Positions 19,977-29,329 of a DNA stretch of 64,000 nucleotides are shown one piece after another. The stretch is taken from NCBI RefSeq assembly GCF_000447205.1, contig NZ_AUWY01000100.1, positions 18,428 to 82,427 of the forward strand, in the 5' to 3' direction. The notes beneath the pieces were generated by a model. The model made no database searches. It was not told the DNA's origin and saw only the letters and a program-made list of their open reading frames with translations. The stretch comes from Sphingobium ummariense RL-3 (GTDB taxonomy: Bacteria; Pseudomonadota; Alphaproteobacteria; Sphingomonadales; Sphingomonadaceae). The stretch's first letter is position 1. Every line of letters begins with the position of its first letter. The position numbers were made by a program, and so were the translations under genes.

Positions 19977-20853
19977 GTTCGTCGCGACCTTAGTGGCAAG
20001 CGAAGCCCTGCGGCAGGGGGATATTGCGGAGGCCGCCGACCGGCTGAGAGATGCAGGCTGCGCGCCCGGCGGTACCGCGTGGCTGGACGAAGGCAAGGCG
20101 GCGGACATCCTCTTCGACAGCGACCCGGCCACCGCGCGCATCGCTTTGGCGGGTCTAGGGGAGGGTGTGGACGTGATCGTCCAGCCCGTCGCTACCCGCG
20201 AGAAGCGGCTGCTGATCGCCGACATGGATTCGACCATGATTACCGTCGAATGCATCGACGAGCTGGCCGATTATGCCGGGATCAAACCGCAGATCGCGGA
20301 GATCACCGAGCGGGCCATGCGGGGCGAACTGGACTTCGCAGGCGCGCTGCACGAGCGGGTCGCGCTGCTGAAGGGACTGCCGGACGCCAAGATCGACCTG
20401 TGCCGCGAGGAGCGGGTGCGGATCATGCCGGGCGCCAAGGCGCTGGTTCAGACGATGCGCGCGCGCAGCGCGGCGACGCTGCTGGTGTCGGGCGGATTCA
20501 CCCGCTTTACCGGCCCTGTGGCGGAGGAGATCGGTTTCGAGCGGGCCGTCGCCAATGTGCTGGAGATCGCGGACGGCGCGCTGCTCGGCACCGTTACCGT
20601 GCCGATCGTCGATGCAGCCCGCAAGCGGGCCGAGCTGGAGGCCATGATCGCGGGCGGCGTGGACCGGGCGCTGACCCTGGCGGTCGGCGACGGCGCCAAC
20701 GATATTCCCATGATCGAAGGCGCCGGGCTGGGGGTCGCTTATCACGCCAAGCCGAAGACACGGGCGGCCGCCGATGCGGAAATCATGCATGGCGACCTGT
20801 CGGTGCTGCTCTACGCGCAGGGGATTCCTTCCGCGCAATGGGTGATCGACTGA
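19975..20853 (+). CDS. serB: Phosphoserine phosphatase
   Basis: A 292-residue HAD-superfamily enzyme, last step of serine synthesis. Motif I is [11 protein letters not shown] near residues 83-93, motif II SGGF near 172, motif [20 protein letters not shown] near 239. The first ~75 residues are the usual ACT-like N-terminal extension. The ATG at 19975 shares CATG with the divergent miaA start; a GTG at 19990 would shorten the protein by five residues and is the only close alternative. No Shine-Dalgarno is visible before 19975. Confidence 0.94.
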   Translation: MFVATLVASEALRQGDIAEAADRLRDAGCAPGGTAWLDEGKAADILFDSDPATARIALAGLGEGVDVIVQPVATREKRLLIADMDSTMITVECIDELADYAGIKPQIAEITERAMRGELDFAGALHERVALLKGLPDAKIDLCREERVRIMPGAKALVQTMRARSAATLLVSGGFTRFTGPVAEEIGFERAVANVLEIADGALLGTVTVPIVDAARKRAELEAMIAGGVDRALTLAVGDGANDIPMIEGAGLGVAYHAKPKTRAAADAEIMHGDLSVLLYAQGIPSAQWVID

Positions 20854-20861
20854 GAGATCGG

Positions 20862-20878
20862 GCGGCGTCCAGCGCCGC
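20862..20878. terminator. Short GC hairpin between convergent serB and oligopeptidase B genes
   Basis: GCGGCG and CGCCGC pair around TCCAG in the 31-base gap between the two convergent stops. It could serve both genes, but the stem is only six pairs and lacks a clear T run. Confidence 0.35.
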
Positions 20879-20884
20879 ACCAAC

Positions 20885-23005
20885 TTATTTCACGCCCAGT
20901 TGGTCGAGCGCGAAGGCCATATATTCCGCCTGGTCGCGATAGCGGCGGAAGCGGCCGGACTTGCCGCCATGGCCGGCCTCCATGTTGATGCGATAGACCA
21001 GCGGGTTGCTGTCGGTCTTGGTCGCGCGCAGCTTCGCCACCCATTTGGTCGGTTCATAATATTGCACCTGGCTGTCCCACAGGCCGGTGCCCACGAACAG
21101 GCTGGGATAATCCTTCGCCGTGACATTGTCGTAGGGCGAATAGGCCAGCATGATGTCGTACCACTGCTTCTGCTCGGGATTGCCCCATTCGTCATATTCG
21201 CCGGTGGTGAGCGGGATCGTGGGGTCGAGCATGGTCGTCACCACGTCGACGAAGGGCACCTGCGCGACGATCACCTTGTAGTCCTGCGGCGCCATGTTCG
21301 CGACCGCGCCCATCAGCAGGCCGCCGGCGCTGCCGCCCATGGCGGCGACGCGCCCTTTCCTTGTATAGCCCTGGTCGACCAGGAAGCGGGTGACGTCGAT
21401 GAAGTCGGTGAAACTGTTCACCTTCTTGGCGAGATGGCCGTCATCATACCATTTGCGGCCCATTTCCTGCCCGCCGCGGATATGGGCGATGGCATAGACC
21501 ATACCCCGGTCGAGCAGGCTAGGCCAGGCAGGGGCGAAATAGGGATCGGACGAATAGCCGTAGCTGCCATAGGCATATTGGAACAGTGGCGCCGTGCCGT
21601 CCTTCCTGAAACCCTTGGCGTAGATCAGCGACACGGGGATCTTCGTGCCGTCGCGCGCGGGCGCCCAGATTCGTTCGGTCACATATTTGTCGGGGTCGTA
21701 GCCGGTGACGGGCTGGACCTTCAGCACCTTGCGTTCGCCGGTCGCGGCGTTGACCTCATAGGTCGTTTCGGGGGTCCGCAATGAGTCATAGGTATAGCGG
21801 ACCCAGGGCGTGCCGCTTTCCTTGTTGACGTCCAGCGTCATCGCATAGGCCGGCTCGTCCGCCTCGACGAAGCTGCTCTTGCCGCCCTTTGCGAGGAGGC
21901 GCAGCCGCTTGTTGCCGCCCGAGCGCTCCTCGATCGCGAGGAAACCGTCGAAGGGCTGGAAATTCTCGATGAACACATCCGCGCTGGTGGGCACGATGTC
22001 CTTCCATGCCGCCCGCCCCTTGGCGGCGTCGGCGTCCGATACGATCATCAGCCGGTAATTGGGTGCCTGCCAGTTGGTGCGGATCGTCCATTGCCCGCCG
22101 ACATGGTCGCTGCTGTAGAGGAAGTCGCGCTCGCGGGGGGCAAGAACGGTGAAGCTCGTCGGCTTGGCCGCCGGGGCGCAGCGCTCCTCGTTGCTCACCG
22201 TCGACTGAAGGACGATGCAGATATACTGGCCCGAGGTGGTCTTCTTGAGGCTCATATAGAAGGTGTCGTCCTTCTCCTCATAGACCATCCTGTCGGCGGA
22301 AAGCGGCGTGCCCAACACATGCGCCTTGACCCGCTTGCCCAGCAGGGTCGTCGGATCCTTCTCGACATAGAAGATCGTCCGGCTGTCGTCGGCCCAGGCG
22401 AAGTCCGGCTCCGCATTGGGTATGGCGTCGGCCTTCAGCGCCCCGGTGGCGATGTCCTTGACGCGGATCGTGTACTGCCGCCGGCCGACGGTATCCTCTG
22501 CATAGGCGAGCAATGTGTCGTTGGGACTCACATCCTGCGCGCTGACCGCGAAGAAGCCCTTGCCCTCGGCCATTTTCGGTTCGTCGAGCAAGATCTGCTC
22601 GGGCGCGTCCATTGTTCCTTTGCGCCGGGCGACGATCGGATAGTCGGCGCCGGTCTCGAACCGGCTGTAATACCAATAACCCTTCTTGCGGTAGGGGACG
22701 GAGCTGTCGTCCTGCTTTATCCGCCCGACAATCTCATTGTAGAGCGCGTCCTGCAGCGGCTTGGTGGGCGCCAGCAGCGCGTCGGCATAGGCGTTCTCGG
22801 CGTTGAGATAGGCCAGCATCTCCGGATCCTTGCGCGTGTCGTCGCGCAGCCAGTAATAGGGATCCTGCCGCACCGCGCCGAAAGGGGCCTTCACCTCATG
22901 CGGCTTCTTCGCGGCGACCGGCGGCTGCGGAAGCTGCTGGGCCTGCGCTGCAATGCTCGCCCCGATGCTGAAGCCAGCGAGCAGCCATGCCGTTGTACGG
23001 ATCAT
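20885..23005 (-). CDS. ptrB: Oligopeptidase B (S9A prolyl-oligopeptidase family), exported
   Basis: A 706-residue protein with a signal peptide (MIRTTAWLLAGFSIGASIAAQA). A seven-bladed propeller occupies about 80-430, then the alpha/beta hydrolase domain. The catalytic serine is in GGSAGGLLMG, the oligopeptidase B signature DPTIPLTTGEYDEWGNP follows, and His lies in NMEAGHGGKSGR. It cleaves short peptides after Arg/Lys; the signal peptide points to the periplasm. The ATG at 23005 has GGAGGG nine bases upstream. It lies 124 bases below hslU on the same strand, with a hairpin between. Confidence 0.88.
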   Translation of the reverse strand: MIRTTAWLLAGFSIGASIAAQAQQLPQPPVAAKKPHEVKAPFGAVRQDPYYWLRDDTRKDPEMLAYLNAENAYADALLAPTKPLQDALYNEIVGRIKQDDSSVPYRKKGYWYYSRFETGADYPIVARRKGTMDAPEQILLDEPKMAEGKGFFAVSAQDVSPNDTLLAYAEDTVGRRQYTIRVKDIATGALKADAIPNAEPDFAWADDSRTIFYVEKDPTTLLGKRVKAHVLGTPLSADRMVYEEKDDTFYMSLKKTTSGQYICIVLQSTVSNEERCAPAAKPTSFTVLAPRERDFLYSSDHVGGQWTIRTNWQAPNYRLMIVSDADAAKGRAAWKDIVPTSADVFIENFQPFDGFLAIEERSGGNKRLRLLAKGGKSSFVEADEPAYAMTLDVNKESGTPWVRYTYDSLRTPETTYEVNAATGERKVLKVQPVTGYDPDKYVTERIWAPARDGTKIPVSLIYAKGFRKDGTAPLFQYAYGSYGYSSDPYFAPAWPSLLDRGMVYAIAHIRGGQEMGRKWYDDGHLAKKVNSFTDFIDVTRFLVDQGYTRKGRVAAMGGSAGGLLMGAVANMAPQDYKVIVAQVPFVDVVTTMLDPTIPLTTGEYDEWGNPEQKQWYDIMLAYSPYDNVTAKDYPSLFVGTGLWDSQVQYYEPTKWVAKLRATKTDSNPLVYRINMEAGHGGKSGRFRRYRDQAEYMAFALDQLGVK

Positions 23006-23090
23006 ATTTTCTTGCCCTCCCGGTCGAATCGACATGGACGGCAGCTTGCACGGCTTGCGCCGCGAAGGGGAGAGGGGTTCGCCTGTCTTT

Positions 23091-23118
23091 CGTCATCCCC
23101 GCCCGCGCGGAGATGACG
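23091..23118. repeat. Hairpin (REP-like) between hslU and oligopeptidase B genes
   Basis: CGTCATC at 23091-23097 and GATGACG at 23112-23118 form a perfect 7-bp stem around a GC-rich loop. This resembles a common intergenic repeat of sphingomonads and may act as a weak terminator or mRNA stabiliser for hslU. Confidence 0.6.
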
Positions 23119-23128
23119 GCAAGGTCAG

Positions 23129-24430
23129 CTACAGCACGTATTTGCTGAGGTCGGTGTCGCGGGCGATGGCGTTGAGCTGCTTCTCGACATAGGCCTGGTT
23201 GATCACCAGCGTCTCGCCCTTGCGATCCTCCGCGTCGAAGCTGACGTCCTCCAGCAGCTTTTCCATCACCGTCTGGAGCCGGCGGGCGCCGATATTCTCG
23301 ACCTCGCTGTTCACCTCTGCGGCAATGCGGGCGATGGCGCGGATGCCGTCGGGCGTCAGGTCGATGGTCACCTCCTCGGTCGCCAGCAGCGCGCGGTACT
23401 GCGCCACAAGGCTCGCCTTGGTGTCGGAGAGGATCGCGACGAAATCGTCTTCGGTCAGCGCCTTCAGCTCCACCCGGATCGGCAGGCGGCCCTGAAGCTC
23501 GGGCAGCAGGTCGCTGGGCTTGGCCACATGGAACGCGCCCGAGGCGATGAACAGGATATGGTCGGTCTTGAGCGGGCCATATTTGGTCGCGACCGTCGTC
23601 CCCTCGATCAGCGGCAGCAGGTCGCGTTGCACGCCCTCGCGGCTGACCGAGCCACCGCGCACGTCGCTGACGGCGATCTTGTCGACCTCGTCGAGGAAGA
23701 CGATGCCGTTCTGCTCCGCGCTGGCGAGCGCCACACGGGCGACGTCGTCCTGATCCAGCCGCTTGTCCTGCTCTTCCTCGACCAGCTTGTCCCAGGCGTC
23801 GGCTACGCGCATCTTGCGGCGTTTCTTCTGCTGCTGGCCGAAGGCCTTCGACATCATGTCGGACAGGTTGATCATGCCGACCTGGCCGCCCATGCCGGGA
23901 ATCTCCATCGGCATCGACGGGCTGTCGGCGACTTCCACCTCGACCTCGACCTCGTTCATCTGGTTGCCCTCGATCCGCTGGCGGAAGGACAGGCGAGTGG
24001 CTTCGCTCGCTTCCTTGCCGGTCAGGGCGTCGAGCAGGCGGGCCATGGCTGCCTCCGACGCGGCTTCGCGCACGGCTTCGCGGCGGCGGTCGCGTTCCAG
24101 GCGCACGGCTTCCTCGACCAGGTCGCGGGCGATCTGCTCGACGTCGCGGCCGACATAGCCGACCTCGGTGAACTTGGTCGCTTCGACCTTGACGAAGGGG
24201 GCATCGGCCAGCTTTGCCAGGCGGCGGCTGATCTCCGTCTTGCCGCAGCCCGTGGGGCCGATCATCAGGATGTTCTTCGGCGTGATCTCGTCCCGCAGTT
24301 CGGCGGGCACATGCTGGCGGCGCCAGCGGTTACGCAGCGCCACGGCGACGGCGCGCTTGGCGTCCTTCTGTCCGATGATGTGCGCGTCCAGCGCGGTGAC
24401 GATGGCTTTGGGGGTCAGGGTGTCGTTCAT
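23129..24430 (-). CDS. hslU: HslU (ClpY) ATPase subunit of the HslVU protease
   Basis: A 433-residue AAA+ unfoldase. N-terminal [33 protein letters not shown] is diagnostic; Walker [10 protein letters not shown] is near residues 54-62, pore motif GYVGRDVE near 89-96, Walker [10 protein letters not shown] near 248-256, and the C-terminus ends DTDLSKYVL, the tail that docks into HslV. The intermediate domain lies around 110-230. It unfolds substrates and feeds them to HslV. A repeat of about 75 bases separates it from hslV. Confidence 0.97.
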   Translation of the reverse strand: MNDTLTPKAIVTALDAHIIGQKDAKRAVAVALRNRWRRQHVPAELRDEITPKNILMIGPTGCGKTEISRRLAKLADAPFVKVEATKFTEVGYVGRDVEQIARDLVEEAVRLERDRRREAVREAASEAAMARLLDALTGKEASEATRLSFRQRIEGNQMNEVEVEVEVADSPSMPMEIPGMGGQVGMINLSDMMSKAFGQQQKKRRKMRVADAWDKLVEEEQDKRLDQDDVARVALASAEQNGIVFLDEVDKIAVSDVRGGSVSREGVQRDLLPLIEGTTVATKYGPLKTDHILFIASGAFHVAKPSDLLPELQGRLPIRVELKALTEDDFVAILSDTKASLVAQYRALLATEEVTIDLTPDGIRAIARIAAEVNSEVENIGARRLQTVMEKLLEDVSFDAEDRKGETLVINQAYVEKQLNAIARDTDLSKYVL

Positions 24431-24447
24431 AAAGTTCCGAAAATCCG

Positions 24448-24521
24448 TTCGCCCTGAGCTTGTCGAAGGGCTATTCTTCTTGAAGAAAGTGCCGGGCTTC
24501 GACAGGCTCAGCCCGAACGGG
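24448..24521. repeat. Sphingomonad-type intergenic inverted repeat between hslV and hslU
   Basis: CGTTCGCCCTGAGCTTGTCG near 24448 and the complementary TTCGACAGGCTCAGCCCGAA near 24497 form a long imperfect hairpin with a ~25-base loop. This sequence (TTCGACAAGCTCAGGG on one strand) is dispersed in sphingomonad genomes. It lies inside the hslVU operon, so it probably forms an mRNA hairpin between the two cistrons. Confidence 0.85.
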
Positions 24522-24523
24522 AG

Positions 24524-25090
24524 TTAAGCCGCAGACTCCAGCGTTTCGATGGTCAGCTGGTCGTTGGTATAGACGCAGATCTCGGCGGCGACGGCCATCG
24601 CCTTGCGGGCGAGCGCCTCCGGATCTTCCTCATAATCCACCAGCGCGCGCGCGGCGGCGAGGGCGTAGTTGCCGCCCGAGCCAATCGCGGCGACGCCGTT
24701 CAGCGGCTCCAGCACGTCGCCGTTGCCGGTCAGGATCAGCGTCACGTCGCGGTCCGCGACGATCATCATCGCTTCCAGGTTGCGGAGATATTTGTCAGTG
24801 CGCCAGTCCTTCGCCAGTTCCACGGCGGAGCGCATCAGCTGGCCGTTATGCCGTTCCAGCTTCGCCTCCAGCCGTTCGAACAGGGTGAAGGCATCGGCGG
24901 TCGCCCCGGCGAAACCGCCGATGACGGAGCCGTCGTGCAGGCGGCGTACCTTGCGGGCGTTGGGTTTCATCACCGTCTGGCCCATGGACACCTGGCCGTC
25001 GCCCGCGACGACGACCTTCCCGTTCTTCCTGACTGACATGATGGTGGTGCCATGCCAGACCGGCATGGCGCTGCTGCGTGGGTCGTTCAT
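24524..25090 (-). CDS. hslV: HslV (ClpQ) peptidase subunit of the HslVU protease
   Basis: A 188-residue threonine protease of the proteasome beta fold. After a short propeptide ([14 protein letters not shown]) the mature protein starts [21 protein letters not shown] with catalytic Thr. [18 protein letters not shown] and [14 protein letters not shown] are family signatures. A slightly longer start at 25100 or beyond is possible. It is the first gene of hslV-hslU. Confidence 0.95.
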   Translation of the reverse strand: MNDPRSSAMPVWHGTTIMSVRKNGKVVVAGDGQVSMGQTVMKPNARKVRRLHDGSVIGGFAGATADAFTLFERLEAKLERHNGQLMRSAVELAKDWRTDKYLRNLEAMMIVADRDVTLILTGNGDVLEPLNGVAAIGSGGNYALAAARALVDYEEDPEALARKAMAVAAEICVYTNDQLTIETLESAA

Positions 25091-25264
25091 GTCGCGGCAT
25101 ATGGGATCGTCCGGGGCAGCGCGCAAGCATGGGGCCGCGTTGCGCCGGATCGTGTCCTTTGGGCGACTATTCCCCTCCAATCAGTCAGGGAACAAGCATG
25201 GATCAATTGACATTGTGCATTGCAGCATCAATCATCGGTGACCATTCGGAAAGGCAGGACTCGC

Positions 25265-25453
25265 ATGTCTCTCAAGGCCAGGGCCCAGGAAAAGGTCGAG
25301 CGGGCGGGCATTTCCAACTATTCCTTCGATCGCGAAGACCTGATCATGTGCGGCATCCGCTACGCGATCGAGGCGTGCGATTGCGGCGAACCCGATTGCG
25401 ACGGCGTGCGGCTGCGCAAGAATATCGGCGGCGTAGCCCGCAGCCTGCAATGA
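25265..25453 (+). CDS. Small conserved cysteine-rich protein, function unknown
   Basis: A 62-residue protein from ATG 25265 with Shine-Dalgarno-like GGAAAGGCAGGA about 10 bases upstream. The C-terminal half contains ACDCGEPDCDGVRLRK, a C-x-C-x4-C arrangement that may bind a metal. Divergent from hslV. I know of no function. Confidence 0.65.
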   Translation: MSLKARAQEKVERAGISNYSFDREDLIMCGIRYAIEACDCGEPDCDGVRLRKNIGGVARSLQ

Positions 25454-25470
25454 TCCGCCGTCGCTGATCT

Positions 25471-25599
25471 TTAGTGCATCGCATCCTTGCCAGCGCGGCC
25501 GACGGATTCGATGTCTCGGCCGACGCCCTGCACCGTATTGCAGGCGGCAAGGGCGGTCAGGAGCGTAGCGGTAATGAGGGTGACGAAGACTTTGCGCAT
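25471..25599 (-). CDS. Entericidin A/B-family lipoprotein
   Basis: A 42-residue lipoprotein. The signal peptide MRKVFVTLITATLLTALAAC ends in a lipobox cysteine (LAAC at 17-20), followed by NTVQGVGRDIESVGRAGK, the entericidin pattern. Entericidins are small outer- or inner-membrane lipoproteins linked to toxin-antidote control of cell lysis; only one is present here, so pairing cannot be shown. It is convergent with the small cysteine-rich gene and its start has an SD-like GGAGCCC upstream. Confidence 0.8.
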   Translation of the reverse strand: MRKVFVTLITATLLTALAACNTVQGVGRDIESVGRAGKDAMH

Positions 25600-25716
25600 T
25601 GACGGGCTCCATATAACGGATTGGCTATAGCGAGCGGACGCGCGATCGGTAAGAGCGATTCAGCAGGCTTGACAGTCCGCCCGGCCGATGCCAATGGCCG
25701 CATCCTTCCTTTCAGG

Positions 25717-25791
25717 GGGCGCGTAGCTCAGCGGTAGAGCACACCCTTCACACGGGTGGGGTCACAGGTTCAATCCCTGTCGCGCCCACCA
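25717..25791 (+). tRNA. tRNA-Val(CAC)
   Basis: A complete 75-base cloverleaf including encoded CCA. Acceptor GGGCGCG/CGCGCCC, D arm GCTC..GAGC, anticodon stem CACCC/GGGTG with loop TTCACAC giving anticodon CAC, and T arm ACAGG TTCAATC CCTGT. It reads GUG codons. Confidence 0.97.
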
Positions 25792-25916
25792 CGGCCTGCC
25801 GGGCTGTGGTTGGACAGATTATTTCCCCACATTGATCTTTTCGCATGCGGCGCGCTAAGCGATTGCGCATGATCCGGTGTCCGCCTGCCTGCGGCGCCGA
25901 CCCCGAAAGGATGTCG

Positions 25917-28139
25917 ATGCCTGTTGCTCTGAAATATGGCGTGGCGCTCTGCGCGTTGTTGGTGCTGCCTGCTCTTCCGGCCCATGCGCAGGAGAGGCTG
26001 ACGCTGGAGCGGGTGTTCGCCAGTCCCGACCTTGCCGGACCGCAGCCGCGCGCGCTCAAGCTGTCGCCCGACGGCAAGCTGGTGACGCTGCTCAAGCCCC
26101 GGCCGGACGAGAAGGAGCGGCTCGACCTCTGGGCGATCGACACCGCGACGGGGCAGGAGCGGATGCTGGTCGACTCGCGCAAGACCGGCAGCGGCGCGGC
26201 GCTTTCCGAAGCCGAGAAGATGCAGCGCGAACGCGATCGTAGCGTCGCGGGGAGCACCGGCATCGTCAGCTATGACTGGTCGCCGGATGGGAAGACCATT
26301 CTGGTGCCGGTGGACGGCGACCTCTATCTCGCGAGCCTGGACGGGACGGTGAAGCGGCTGACCGACACGCCCGACGGAGAGCTGAACGGCGTGGTCAGTC
26401 CGAAGGGCGGCTTCGTCTCCTATGTTCGTGGCGGAAACCTGTTCGTCCAGCCGATCGGCGGCAGTGAGCAGCAGGTGACGCAGGGGGGCGGCGAGACGGT
26501 GAGCTGGGGCGTTGCCGAGTTCGTCGCCCAGGAGGAGATGGACCGGCGTACCGGCTATTGGTGGTCGCCCGACGACGCTCGCATCGCTGTCGCCCGCGTG
26601 GACGAGAGCCCGGTCGGCATCGTCACCCGCACTGCGATCGGCGGAGAGGGCACCAAGGTCTACCAGCAGCGCTATCCTGCCGCCGGTACGCCCAACGCCA
26701 TCGTCGACCTCTATGTCATGAAACCGGATGGGTCGGGGCAGGTGAAGGTTGACCTCGGCACCGACAAGGACATTTATCTGGCGCGGGTGGACTGGTCGAA
26801 GGACGGGCGGACGCTCTACGTCCAGCGCGAAAGCCGCGACCAGAAGACGCTCGACCTGCTCACGGTCGATCCGGCGACGGGCAAGGCGCAGGTGGTGCTG
26901 ACGGAGAAGGCGAAGAGCTGGATCAATCTCTCCGACAATTTCCATCCACTCAAGGACGGCAGTTTCCTCTGGTGGTCGGAGCGCAGCGGGCACGGCCATC
27001 TCTATCGGGTGAAGGATGGCCGCTGGACGACGCTCACCAGCGGCGACTGGGAAGTGAAAGCGGTCGTTGGCGTCGATGAGGGCAGGGGCCTCGTCTATTT
27101 CACGGGCAATAGCGAAACCCCGCTGGAGCAGCAGCTCTATGCCGCACCGTTGGCGAAGGCCGGATCGCTGCGCCAGCTTACGCGCAGCGGCTGGTGGAAC
27201 GATGCGGTGATGGACGGCGCCGCGTCGCGCGTGGTGGTCACTCGGCAGAATACGGATCAGCCCAAGCAGCTCTATCTTGCCGACCGGGACGGAAAGCAGC
27301 TGCAATGGCTGTCGGAGAACGCGATCCGCGGCGACCATCCCTATGCGCCCTATTGGGGAAGCCATGCGAAGACCCGCTTCGGTACGATCAAGGCGGCCGA
27401 CGGATCGACGCTCTATACCAAGATCATGACCCCGCCGCTGGAAGCCGGGAAGCGCTATCCCGTGTTCATGATCCATTATGGCGGCCCGGGCGCCGGGCGG
27501 CAGGTGACGAACACATGGGGTGGCGCGCTGAACCAGTATTTGGTGAGCCGTGGCTGGATCGTCTTTTCGGTCGACAATCGCGGCACGCCTGACCGTGGCA
27601 AGGCGTTCGAGGACCAGATCTACCGCGCGATGGGATCGGTGGAGGTCGAAGACCAGTTGAAGGGCGTCGAATGGCTGAAGGCGCAGCCCTTCGTCGATCC
27701 AAAGCGGATCGCGACCTATGGCTGGTCCTATGGCGGCTACATGTCGCTGAAACTGCTGGAGAAGGCGCCGGGCGTGTTCTCGGCCGCCGTGGCCGGCGCG
27801 CCGGTGACGAAATGGGACCTCTACGACACGCATTATACCGAGCGCTATCTGGGCCAGCCGCAGGACAAGCCGAGCGCCTATCCGTCATCCGGCGCGATCG
27901 AGGAGGCGACGGCCATCCGCGACCCGCTGCTGCTGATCCACGGCATGTCGGACGACAATGTCGTGTTCGACAACAGCACGGCGCTGATGGCGACGCTTCA
28001 GGGCGCGGCTGTGCCCTTCGACCTGATGGTCTATCCGGGGCAGACTCACCGGGTGGGCGGGCCGAAGATCAGCGTCCATCTGTGGCGGACGATCGAGGCG
28101 TTCCTGGCGCAGCACGGGGGCGTGCCCGCCGGGAAATGA
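25917..28139 (+). CDS. Dipeptidyl-peptidase IV-type serine peptidase (S9B), exported
   Basis: A 740-residue protein. ATG 25917 is preferred over 25911 because AAGG then stands six bases upstream; a signal peptide follows (to PAHAQ). The propeller domain carries AQEEMDRRTGYWWSPDD, matching the Glu-Glu pair that holds the substrate amino terminus in DPP IV. In the hydrolase domain are GWSYGGYM (Ser), GMSDDNVVFDNS (Asp) and PGQTHRV (His). It should release X-Pro dipeptides in the periplasm. It is convergent with galM with only one base between the stops. Confidence 0.9.
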   Translation: MPVALKYGVALCALLVLPALPAHAQERLTLERVFASPDLAGPQPRALKLSPDGKLVTLLKPRPDEKERLDLWAIDTATGQERMLVDSRKTGSGAALSEAEKMQRERDRSVAGSTGIVSYDWSPDGKTILVPVDGDLYLASLDGTVKRLTDTPDGELNGVVSPKGGFVSYVRGGNLFVQPIGGSEQQVTQGGGETVSWGVAEFVAQEEMDRRTGYWWSPDDARIAVARVDESPVGIVTRTAIGGEGTKVYQQRYPAAGTPNAIVDLYVMKPDGSGQVKVDLGTDKDIYLARVDWSKDGRTLYVQRESRDQKTLDLLTVDPATGKAQVVLTEKAKSWINLSDNFHPLKDGSFLWWSERSGHGHLYRVKDGRWTTLTSGDWEVKAVVGVDEGRGLVYFTGNSETPLEQQLYAAPLAKAGSLRQLTRSGWWNDAVMDGAASRVVVTRQNTDQPKQLYLADRDGKQLQWLSENAIRGDHPYAPYWGSHAKTRFGTIKAADGSTLYTKIMTPPLEAGKRYPVFMIHYGGPGAGRQVTNTWGGALNQYLVSRGWIVFSVDNRGTPDRGKAFEDQIYRAMGSVEVEDQLKGVEWLKAQPFVDPKRIATYGWSYGGYMSLKLLEKAPGVFSAAVAGAPVTKWDLYDTHYTERYLGQPQDKPSAYPSSGAIEEATAIRDPLLLIHGMSDDNVVFDNSTALMATLQGAAVPFDLMVYPGQTHRVGGPKISVHLWRTIEAFLAQHGGVPAGK

Positions 28140-28140
28140 T

Positions 28141-29325
28141 CTATCCCCCGCCGGTGCCGAAGGCGAAGATCGTGCGGCTGTGGAAGGTTTTCCCCGGCAT
28201 CAATGTGGTCCGGGGGAAATGTGGCCAGTTCGGCGCGTCGGGGAAATGCTGGGTTTCCAGCGCCACCCCGGCACGCAGCGGATAGGGCGCGCCGCCCTTC
28301 ATTGGCCGCTGCGTGTTGATGAAATTGGCGGTGTAGAGCATCAGCCCGGGCTCGCTCGTCAGCACCTGCAGCGTCCGGCCCGTCTTGGGATCGGTCAGCA
28401 GGGCCGCAGGCGCGACTTCGCCGGGAATGGTCGAGCGCTTGAGCACATAGTTCACGTTGAAGCCACGGTTCGCGACCATCTGCGGATCGGGCGCATTGAG
28501 GTCGCGCCCGATGGGTTTGCCCTGGCTGAAGTCGAACGGCGTCCCACGCACGGCCCGGATCTCTCCCGTCGGCGTGTTGTCCGGCAGCGCGTCGGTGTAG
28601 AAATCGGCGTCCAGCTTCAGGATGTGATCCAATATGTCTCCCTTGCCGGCACCGGCGAGGTTGAAATAGCTGTGCTGCGTCAGGTTGATGACCGTGGGCT
28701 TCGTCGTCGTCGCCTCATAGTCGATGATCAGCCGGTTATCGTTGGTCCAGCTATAAGTCACGCTGACCTGCATTTTCCCTGGAAAGCCCTGGTCGCCGTC
28801 CGGACTGGTGAGGGAGAAGCGGACCCCTTCGCCCTCCTTGGTCCGCACGGCCTTTCCGGTCCACAAGCGCGTGCCGAACCCCTGTGGCCCGCCGTGCATG
28901 GACGTGGCGGATCGGCCTTGCGTCACCAGCTTGTATTCGGTCTGGCCTAGCGTGAACTTGCCCCCGGCGATCCGCCCGGCATAGCGCCCGATGGCGAGGC
29001 CGAACTGGGGCGAATTGTTGGTGAGATAATCGACCGGGTGGTCATAGCCCAGCGCGACATCCGCCAGCACGCCCTTGCGATCCGGCACCTTGATCTCGGT
29101 GATCGCGGCGCCGACCTCCATGACGGTCACGCTCGCCCCTGAAGCATTCGTCATCCTGAAACGGTGCACCGGCCGACCGTCCGGCAGGGTCTCCCAGAGG
29201 CCCGAGCTGGTCTTGCAGTCGGCCGGTGTTCCCGCTGCCAGCAGGAGCAAGGCGGTCACGACAGAGGGGGCGAATGCTCCGCCTCGCACCGGGTTGCTGG
29301 CGAGCGGGAAAGGTCGGAACATCAT
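28141..29325 (-). CDS. galM: Aldose 1-epimerase, exported
   Basis: A 394-residue GalM-fold mutarotase with an N-terminal signal-like segment (VTALLLLAAGTPADC, the Cys could be a lipobox). Signatures: GRYAGRIAGGKF near 120-131, the His pair in SMHGGPQGFGTRLW and NLTQHSYFNLAGAGKGDILDH, and the C-terminal acid in GVALETQHFPDAPN. It interconverts alpha and beta anomers of sugars. The gene begins four bases after the stop of the TonB receptor upstream, so the pair is an operon for sugar uptake and handling. Confidence 0.9.
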   Translation of the reverse strand: MMFRPFPLASNPVRGGAFAPSVVTALLLLAAGTPADCKTSSGLWETLPDGRPVHRFRMTNASGASVTVMEVGAAITEIKVPDRKGVLADVALGYDHPVDYLTNNSPQFGLAIGRYAGRIAGGKFTLGQTEYKLVTQGRSATSMHGGPQGFGTRLWTGKAVRTKEGEGVRFSLTSPDGDQGFPGKMQVSVTYSWTNDNRLIIDYEATTTKPTVINLTQHSYFNLAGAGKGDILDHILKLDADFYTDALPDNTPTGEIRAVRGTPFDFSQGKPIGRDLNAPDPQMVANRGFNVNYVLKRSTIPGEVAPAALLTDPKTGRTLQVLTSEPGLMLYTANFINTQRPMKGGAPYPLRAGVALETQHFPDAPNWPHFPRTTLMPGKTFHSRTIFAFGTGGG

Positions 29326-29329
29326 TGGC

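Noticed and set aside
25717..25791. tRNA-Val or tRNA-Leu as the attachment site of the prophage
   Set aside because: The element borders are in cobB with a 5-bp duplication, and no tRNA fragment occurs at its ends.
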